This document shows positions 5,213-9,802 of a DNA stretch of 9,802 nucleotides, piece by piece. A program made the position numbers and the translations under genes. This DNA is from Lactobacillales bacterium. Its GTDB lineage: Bacteria; Bacillota; Bacilli; Lactobacillales; Vagococcaceae. The number at the start of each line of letters is the position of its first letter. The stretch's first letter is position 1. Under the pieces are notes generated by a model, which saw nothing but the letters and a program-made list of their open reading frames with translations, did not search any database and had not been told where the DNA came from. The stretch is from positions 1 to 9,802 of the forward strand of contig JAATEZ010000123.1 in assembly GCA_015655485.1 (NCBI GenBank), given 5' to 3'.

Positions 5213-6139
5213 ATGGGCGCTTCACTAATTGATATCAAAAAGAAAATTGCTTCAACAAAAAAAACTAGTCAAATCACAAGTGCGATGCAGATGGTTTCTG
5301 GTTCAAAGTTAAATAAATCAGAAGAAACGGCTAAGAAGTTTCAAGAATATGCGAAAAAAGTTCGTGCTATCACGACGCATTTAGTCGCTTCGCAGTTAGA
5401 GACGATCGATGAGGCGGAAACTTTAAATGGTTTTGAAACCTCTTTGATCGAAGAACACGGACTGCACAGCATGTTAGTGAAAAGGCCGGTAAAAAAAACA
5501 GGTTATATTGTCATTACAGCGGATAAAGGTCTTGCGGGCGGCTATAACAGCGCAGTGATCAAGCAGACATTGACTATGCTGCAAAATGATCATAAGTCGC
5601 AAGATGAATATGTTTTAGCGACGATCGGCGGAACCGACACTGATTTTTTTAAAGGACGTGGGATGAATATTGCCTATGAACTTAGAGGATTAAGTGACCA
5701 GCCAACTTTCAACGAGGTAAGAAAAATCGTTAATGCCGCGACACAGATGTATTCTAACGGAGTTTATGACGAACTTTATGTTTGTTATAATCACCATGTG
5801 AATTCGCTGAGTTCACAGTTTCGCGTGGAAAAGATGTTACCGATCTCTGATTTAGATCCAAGTGAAGCGAAATCCTATGAGGAAGAATATATCTTGGAAC
5901 CATCAGAAGATCAAATTCTGGATATTTTGTTACCACAATACGCAGAAAGTTTGATCTATGGAGCAATAATAGACGCCAAAACAGCTGAACATGCTGCAAG
6001 AATGACAGCAATGAAGAGTGCGACTGATAATGCACATAACATTATCGATGATTTAACGATTTCTTACAACCGAGCAAGGCAAACGGCCATTACGGAAGAG
6101 ATAACAGAAATTGTTGGGGGAGCCGCTGCCTTAGATTAA
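5213..6139 (+). CDS. atpG: ATP synthase F1 subunit gamma
   Basis: Gamma is the central rotor shaft linking the c-ring to the alpha3beta3 head. The 308-residue product starts MGASLIDIKKKIASTKKTSQ, followed by the conserved ITSAMQMVS, and ends with the matching C-terminal helix (NRARQTAITEEITEIVGGAA). These N- and C-terminal segments form the coiled-coil axle. The core contains ITADKGLAGGYN, a family signature. A TTG at 5210 would add one residue, but ATG 5213 matches the family N-terminus and has GGTGA at 5201-5205 as SD, so it is preferred. The gap to atpD is 17 nt. The length is slightly above the common 285-300 because of an acidic/polar stretch around residues 65-90. Confidence 0.96.
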   Translation: MGASLIDIKKKIASTKKTSQITSAMQMVSGSKLNKSEETAKKFQEYAKKVRAITTHLVASQLETIDEAETLNGFETSLIEEHGLHSMLVKRPVKKTGYIVITADKGLAGGYNSAVIKQTLTMLQNDHKSQDEYVLATIGGTDTDFFKGRGMNIAYELRGLSDQPTFNEVRKIVNAATQMYSNGVYDELYVCYNHHVNSLSSQFRVEKMLPISDLDPSEAKSYEEEYILEPSEDQILDILLPQYAESLIYGAIIDAKTAEHAARMTAMKSATDNAHNIIDDLTISYNRARQTAITEEITEIVGGAAALD

Positions 6140-6156
6140 TAACGGGAGGAAGAAGA

Positions 6157-7557
6157 ATGAGTTCAGGAAAAATAGTACAAGTGATCGGTCCCGTGGTTGA
6201 TATTGAATTTCCATTGGATCAGTCTTTACCGGATATCAACAATGCTTTAGTCGTTTTTAAAGCCAACAAGCAAAGAGTTGTGCTGGAAGTAGCATTGGAA
6301 TTAGGCGATGGGGTCATCAGGACTATCGCTATGGAATCGACAGATGGTTTGCAGCGGGGGATGGAGGTCTTGGATACAGGAAAATCCATTTCAGTGCCCG
6401 TTGGCAAAGAGACTCTGGGAAGAGTATTTAATGTTTTAGGCGACACGGTCGATTTGGGCGAACCATTTCCGGAAGATGCCAAAAGAGCAACGATCCATAG
6501 AAAAGCGCCGGCTTTTGCTGAATTAAGTACAAGCAGCGAGGTTCTGGAAACAGGGATCAAAGTTATTGATTTGCTTGCTCCCTATTTAAAAGGCGGAAAG
6601 GTCGGCTTGTTTGGCGGTGCCGGTGTTGGAAAAACGGTACTGATCCAAGAACTGATCCATAATATTGCCCAGGAGCTTGGCGGTATTTCTGTCTTTACCG
6701 GTGTTGGTGAACGGACCCGTGAAGGAAATGACCTTTATTTTGAAATGAAGGAATCTGGAGTTATAGAAAAAACGGCGATGGTTTTTGGACAGATGAATGA
6801 GCCGCCGGGTGCCAGAATGCGGGTAGCCTTGACCGGTTTAACGATCGCTGAATATTTTCGGGATGTTGAAGGTCAGGATGTCTTATTGTTTATTGATAAT
6901 ATTTTCCGGTTCACTCAAGCCGGTTCTGAAGTTTCGGCTTTGTTAGGACGGATGCCTTCAGCAGTTGGCTATCAGCCTACATTAGCGACAGAAATGGGTC
7001 AGCTGCAAGAACGGATCACTTCTACCAAAAAAGGATCGATCACTTCGATCCAGGCGATCTATGTTCCAGCGGATGATTATACGGATCCTGCTCCAGCTAC
7101 GGCTTTCGCCCATCTGGATGCAACTACTAATCTGGAAAGAAAATTGACCGAACAGGGAATTTATCCAGCTGTTGATCCGTTGGCTTCTTCATCCAGCGCT
7201 TTAGATCCGGGGATTGTCGGTGAAGAGCATTATCAGGTGGCCACTGAGGTGCAGCATGTTTTACAACGGTATCGCGAGCTGCAGGATATCATTGCCATTT
7301 TGGGGATGGATGAATTATCAGATCAAGAAAAAGTTTTGGTTTCAAGAGCAAGGCGGATTCAATTTTTCTTGTCCCAGAATTTCCATGTGGCTGAACAGTT
7401 CACGGGACAGCCGGGTTCTTATGTTCCTGTCGCAGAAACCGTGAGAGGCTTTAAAGAGATTCTTGAAGGCAAATATGATAATTTACCGGAAGATGCTTTC
7501 CGCAATGTTGGAAAAATTGATGAAGTGGTTGAAAAGGCGAAGAAGTTAGGGTATTAG
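6157..7557 (+). CDS. atpD: ATP synthase F1 subunit beta (catalytic)
   Basis: Beta holds the catalytic sites for ATP synthesis and hydrolysis (EC 7.1.2.2). The product has 466 residues, normal for the family. Walker A GGAGVGKT is at 153-160, the catalytic glutamate is E185 in GVGERTREG, and Walker B LLFIDN contains D247. Other marks are ALLGRMPSAVGYQPTLA at about 261-277 and the ATP synthase signature near PAVDPLASSSS (337-347). The DELSEED catch loop that contacts gamma reads DELSDQE (385-391), with Gln at 390 where Glu is usual. The SD GGGAGGA lies just before ATG 6157. All catalytic residues are present, so the enzyme should be active. atpC follows after 14 nt. Confidence 0.98.
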   Translation: MSSGKIVQVIGPVVDIEFPLDQSLPDINNALVVFKANKQRVVLEVALELGDGVIRTIAMESTDGLQRGMEVLDTGKSISVPVGKETLGRVFNVLGDTVDLGEPFPEDAKRATIHRKAPAFAELSTSSEVLETGIKVIDLLAPYLKGGKVGLFGGAGVGKTVLIQELIHNIAQELGGISVFTGVGERTREGNDLYFEMKESGVIEKTAMVFGQMNEPPGARMRVALTGLTIAEYFRDVEGQDVLLFIDNIFRFTQAGSEVSALLGRMPSAVGYQPTLATEMGQLQERITSTKKGSITSIQAIYVPADDYTDPAPATAFAHLDATTNLERKLTEQGIYPAVDPLASSSSALDPGIVGEEHYQVATEVQHVLQRYRELQDIIAILGMDELSDQEKVLVSRARRIQFFLSQNFHVAEQFTGQPGSYVPVAETVRGFKEILEGKYDNLPEDAFRNVGKIDEVVEKAKKLGY

Positions 7558-7571
7558 AAAGGGGTGTCATA

Positions 7572-7991
7572 ATGGATTACTTAACGGTCAATGTAGTGAC
7601 ACCTAATGGAATTGTTTATGATCACCATGCCAGAATCGTCGTGGCCAGAGCCATTGATGGGGAGATAGGGATTTTACCGAAACATGCTCCGATCATTACT
7701 CCTTTAGCGATCGATGAAGTGAAGGTAAAACGTTCGGATGCTGACACTCATGTGGACTGGATCGCGGTAAACGGCGGTGTCATGGAAGTACGTGATAACC
7801 TTGTCAGTATTATTGCGGACAGTGCAGAAAGAGAAAGAGATATCGACGTTACCCGGGCCGAAAGAGCTAAGATGCGGGCTGAAAGACGAATAGAAGAAGC
7901 AAAGCATGTAGAAAATGTGGATGAATTGAAGCGGGCGACCGTTGCTTTGCATCGAGCGATCAATCGAATCAATGTATCGAAACATTTATAG
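7572..7991 (+). CDS. atpC: ATP synthase F1 subunit epsilon
   Basis: Epsilon sits at the foot of gamma and can inhibit ATP hydrolysis. The product has 139 residues. The N-terminal beta-sandwich (about 1-85) includes TPNGIVYDHHA, GEIGILPKHAPIITPL and VNGGVMEV. The C-terminal helical hairpin (about 90-135) is rich in Arg/Glu/Ala. At 91-96 IDVTRA matches the I/L-D-x-x-R-A motif that binds ATP in Bacillus PS3 epsilon; D92, R95 and R102 keep the spacing. The SD AAAGGGGTG at 7558-7566 precedes ATG 7572. It is the last operon gene, with a strong terminator ten bases after its stop. Confidence 0.96.
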   Translation: MDYLTVNVVTPNGIVYDHHARIVVARAIDGEIGILPKHAPIITPLAIDEVKVKRSDADTHVDWIAVNGGVMEVRDNLVSIIADSAERERDIDVTRAERAKMRAERRIEEAKHVENVDELKRATVALHRAINRINVSKHL

Positions 7992-8001
7992 AGATAGAAT
8001 G

Positions 8002-8042
8002 AAGGAGTTCTGCCATAAGGCGGGGCTCCTTTCTTTTCTTTT
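8002..8042 (+). terminator. Intrinsic terminator of the atp operon
   Basis: AAGGAGTTCTGCC (8002-8014) pairs with GGCGGGGCTCCTT (8019-8031) over 13 pairs, three of them G-U, around an ATAA loop. A T-rich tail follows (8030-8042). This is the strongest terminator in the window and separates the atp operon from the next gene. Confidence 0.92.
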
Positions 8043-8049
8043 ATGATCA

Positions 8050-8058
8050 TGATAAAAT
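8050..8058 (+). promoter_or_regulatory. Probable promoter (-10) of the DUF1146 gene
   Basis: TGATAAAAT is an extended -10 (TAAAAT at 8053-8058) about 29 bases before the start codon. The -35 position (TTTCTT, 8030-8035) falls in the tail of the atp terminator and is a poor match, so the promoter would rely on the extended -10. Confidence 0.45.
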
Positions 8059-8086
8059 AAAATAAATAGTAGAAAAGAGGGAATCT

Positions 8087-8311
8087 ATGCAAGTATATGG
8101 AGTCGACGCCGCCGTTAGAATTGCTAGCCATCTGGCATTTACCTATTTGTTTTTTTGGTCATTGCAGTCTTTTCGAACGGACAGCTTATTCAAAAAAAAC
8201 CATCAGTCTCAAATTAGAATGTTCTATGTTCTTTTTTCTTTTGCGATCGGATACCTGATCAGTAGTTGTTTTTTAGAGATTTTATCGTTGTTTCGCCATT
8301 TAATTCTGTGA
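8087..8311 (+). CDS. DUF1146 (YwzB-like) small membrane protein
   Basis: This 74-residue protein of unknown function has two hydrophobic segments, about 12-26 (ASHLAFTYLFFWSLQ) and 45-68 (MFYVLFSFAIGYLISSCFLE). They are joined by a short basic, polar loop containing RTDSLFKKNHQSQIR. Size, two-helix layout and position between atpC and murA match the DUF1146/YwzB family found at this place in many Firmicutes. The ATG at 8087 has a GAGGG SD ending seven to eight bases upstream. It is flanked by the atp terminator and its own terminator, which begins within the stop codon, so it is probably transcribed alone. No catalytic motif is visible. The location suggests, but does not show, a link to membrane or envelope function. 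Confidence 0.8.
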   Translation: MQVYGVDAAVRIASHLAFTYLFFWSLQSFRTDSLFKKNHQSQIRMFYVLFSFAIGYLISSCFLEILSLFRHLIL

Positions 8312-8349
8312 AAACAATGAAAATTTTCAAAAATTGTTTTCTTTTTTTT
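8310..8349 (+). terminator. AT-rich intrinsic terminator after the DUF1146 gene
   Basis: GAAAACAAT (8310-8318) pairs perfectly with ATTGTTTTC (8333-8341), followed by eight T (8342-8349). The 14-nt loop itself contains the palindrome GAAAATTTTC. The 5' arm starts inside the TGA stop codon of the gene. The stem is A/T-rich, so termination may be partial. Confidence 0.75.
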
Positions 8350-8356
8350 AAAAACA

Positions 8357-8385
8357 TTCATAAATGGTAAAAAAAATGCTATAAT
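8357..8385 (+). promoter_or_regulatory. Promoter of murA
   Basis: TTCATA (8357-8362) and a perfect TATAAT (8380-8385) are 17 bp apart, with TGC making an extended -10. Transcription would begin near 8392, giving a leader of about 43 nt before murA. Confidence 0.8.
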
Positions 8386-8434
8386 AGATTCGATTTATGG
8401 TGAAAAATGAATTCCTTAATTTGGAGGGAAATAA

Positions 8435-9733
8435 ATGGAACGCATGTTAGTTCGCGGCGGTAATAGATTAGTCGGAAGTGTAAAGATCGAAGGGGCAAAA
8501 AATGCCGTTTTACCTATATTAGCAGCTACATTATTGGCAGAAGAGGGAAAGAGCGTTTTAAAGAATGTACCTATTCTTTCAGATGTAACGATCATGAACG
8601 AAGTGATTCGTACATTATGTGGCAATATTGAATTTGATACTCAAAAAAATGAAGTTGTCGTCGATGCTTCTGGTGATGTTGAAATTGAGGCTCCTTATCA
8701 TTTAGTGAGCCAGATGCGGGCGTCGATCGTTGTAATGGGGCCGCTTCTGGCTCGAAAAGGGCATGCAAAAGTAGCGATGCCAGGCGGCTGCGCGATCGGC
8801 AAGAGACCTATTGATTTGCATTTAAAAGGATTTCAGGCTTTAGGCGCCACGATTACTCAAGATAACGGTTATATCGAGGCTTATGCAAAGGAATTAAGAG
8901 GTGCCAGGATCTATCTTGATTTTCCTAGTGTGGGCGCTACGCAGAACATCATGATGGCTGCAGTGAAAGCTAAGGGAACGACCATTATTGAAAATGTGGC
9001 AAGAGAACCGGAAATCGTCGATTTAGCCAATGTTTTAAATAAAATGGGCGCGAAAATTTTCGGAGCTGGTACTGAAACGATGCGTATTGAAGGGGTCGAT
9101 CGGCTGCATGGGGTCAAGCATGCGATTGTTCAGGACCGTATCGAAGCGGGCACTTTCATGGTGGCTGCCGCGATGACTCATGGGGATGTGCTGATCGAAG
9201 ATGCTATTGCGGAACATAACAAACCCTTAATTTCTAAGCTTAGAGAAATGGGTGTCAAAATTTTTGAATCAGAAGAAGGTGTTCGGGTCGTTGGGCCTGA
9301 AATTTTAAAAGCCACTGATATCAAGACTATGCCTCATCCGGGATTTCCTACCGACATGCAAGCTCAAATGACGGCCATTCTGATGGTCGCAAACGGTATG
9401 AGTGTTGTGACTGAAACAGTTTTTGAAAATCGTTTTCAGCATTTAAAAGAAATGAATCGTATGAATGGACAAGCAAAAATTGAGAACAATATTGCTTTTA
9501 TTACCGGTTCTGCTGATATTCAAGGGGCTGAAGTGGCAGCAAGCGATCTGCGGGCAGCGGCCGCGCTGATTCTGCTTGGTTTGCGAGCAAAAGGAATCAC
9601 CAGAGTGACTCATCTTGAATACTTGGATCGCGGCTATTATCATTTTCATAACAAATTACAGCACTTAGGTGCGGATATTGAACGTGTGGAAGAGGAGCAT
9701 TCAGAGTCAAAAATTCCAGAATTAACTATTTAA
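8435..9733 (+). CDS. murA: UDP-N-acetylglucosamine 1-carboxyvinyltransferase MurA
   Basis: MurA transfers enolpyruvate from phosphoenolpyruvate to UDP-GlcNAc in the cytoplasm, the first committed step of peptidoglycan synthesis and the target of fosfomycin (EC 2.5.1.7). The 432 residues give the usual two-domain EPSP-synthase-like fold. Substrate residues K22-N23 are in EGAKNAVLPILAATLLAEE. The active-site loop PGGCAIGKRPIDLH has the catalytic, fosfomycin-reactive cysteine C119, with R124 after it. The general-base aspartate is D308 in PTDMQAQ. Late motifs are ENRFQHLKEM, ASDLRAAAALIL and YLDRGYYHF. The GGAGGG SD is well placed before ATG 8435. The position next to the atp operon is that of MurA1/MurAA in Firmicutes, which usually also have a second copy elsewhere. 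Because C119 is a cysteine, no intrinsic Cys-to-Asp fosfomycin resistance is expected. Confidence 0.97.
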   Translation: MERMLVRGGNRLVGSVKIEGAKNAVLPILAATLLAEEGKSVLKNVPILSDVTIMNEVIRTLCGNIEFDTQKNEVVVDASGDVEIEAPYHLVSQMRASIVVMGPLLARKGHAKVAMPGGCAIGKRPIDLHLKGFQALGATITQDNGYIEAYAKELRGARIYLDFPSVGATQNIMMAAVKAKGTTIIENVAREPEIVDLANVLNKMGAKIFGAGTETMRIEGVDRLHGVKHAIVQDRIEAGTFMVAAAMTHGDVLIEDAIAEHNKPLISKLREMGVKIFESEEGVRVVGPEILKATDIKTMPHPGFPTDMQAQMTAILMVANGMSVVTETVFENRFQHLKEMNRMNGQAKIENNIAFITGSADIQGAEVAASDLRAAAALILLGLRAKGITRVTHLEYLDRGYYHFHNKLQHLGADIERVEEEHSESKIPELTI

Positions 9734-9750
9734 AAAGGTGAGGATGTCTG

Positions 9751-9802
9751 ATGAATCCATCAAAACATGTTCTGATTTCTTTAATAAAAATTTTATTCGT
9801 CA
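9751..9802 (+). CDS. Start of a small membrane-protein gene, EpuA-like (cut by window end)
   Basis: Seventeen codons are visible, reading MNPSKHVLISLIKILFV, a short polar start running into a hydrophobic segment. In enterococci and streptococci a small single-helix protein (EpuA, often annotated as an RNA polymerase beta-subunit-like protein) follows murA, and this start fits. The SD AAAGGTGAGG (9734-9743) is seven bases before ATG 9751. An alternative ATG at 9744 in another frame is also open to the window end but abuts the SD, so it is less likely. No terminator separates it from murA, so the two are probably co-transcribed. The identity is inferred mainly from position. Confidence 0.5.
   Translation, partial: MNPSKHVLISLIKILFV

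Noticed and set aside
8043..8053. Palindrome ATGATCAT before the DUF1146 gene
   Set aside because: It overlaps the likely promoter, but it is short and occurs in an A/T-rich stretch; no operator consensus was recognised.

Overview
The window looks like a low-to-moderate GC Gram-positive chromosome, most likely Lactobacillales and probably Enterococcaceae. This rests on three things. The gene order is RNase R, SmpB, F-type ATP synthase, DUF1146 protein, MurA, then a small membrane protein. Strong AGGAGG-type ribosome binding sites occur throughout, and TTG and GTG starts are used. The SmpB, AtpE and AtpA proteins read as enterococcal-like from memory; no search was run, so the genus is unresolved. 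Every convincing gene is on the + strand. No mobile element, CRISPR array, tRNA or rRNA was seen.

Layout. Bases 1-899 hold the 3' end of rnr and all of smpB, two partners in ribosome rescue and non-stop mRNA decay, closed by a good intrinsic terminator (956-992). Bases 900-1529 are a T-rich gap of about 630 bases without an established gene. It contains the strong promoter of the atp operon (TTGAAT-17 bp-TATGAT, 1376-1404) and a leader of about 120 nt with a terminator-like hairpin. Bases 1530-7991 are the complete eight-gene operon atpBEFHAGDC (subunits a, c, b, delta, alpha, gamma, beta, epsilon), ended by a strong terminator (8002-8042). In fermentative bacteria of this type the enzyme mainly hydrolyses ATP to export protons. 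Bases 8087-8311 encode a 74-residue DUF1146 (YwzB-like) membrane protein followed directly by an AT-rich terminator. Bases 8435-9733 encode MurA, the first committed enzyme of peptidoglycan synthesis, from its own promoter. A small EpuA-like membrane protein gene starts at 9751 and runs off the end.

This is mostly a conserved housekeeping region and I see no clear new system. The parts most worth a second look concern the ATP synthase. The 83-nt atpE-atpF gap holds two adjacent hairpins, one of which masks the atpF ribosome binding site, and a 28-codon open frame that runs through both and stops just inside atpF. The c subunit has alanines at two positions of its GxGxGxG helix-packing motif. 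The atp leader RNA carries a terminator-like hairpin. The start codons chosen for atpA (GTG 3657) and atpG (ATG 5213) are slightly downstream of the longest open frames.
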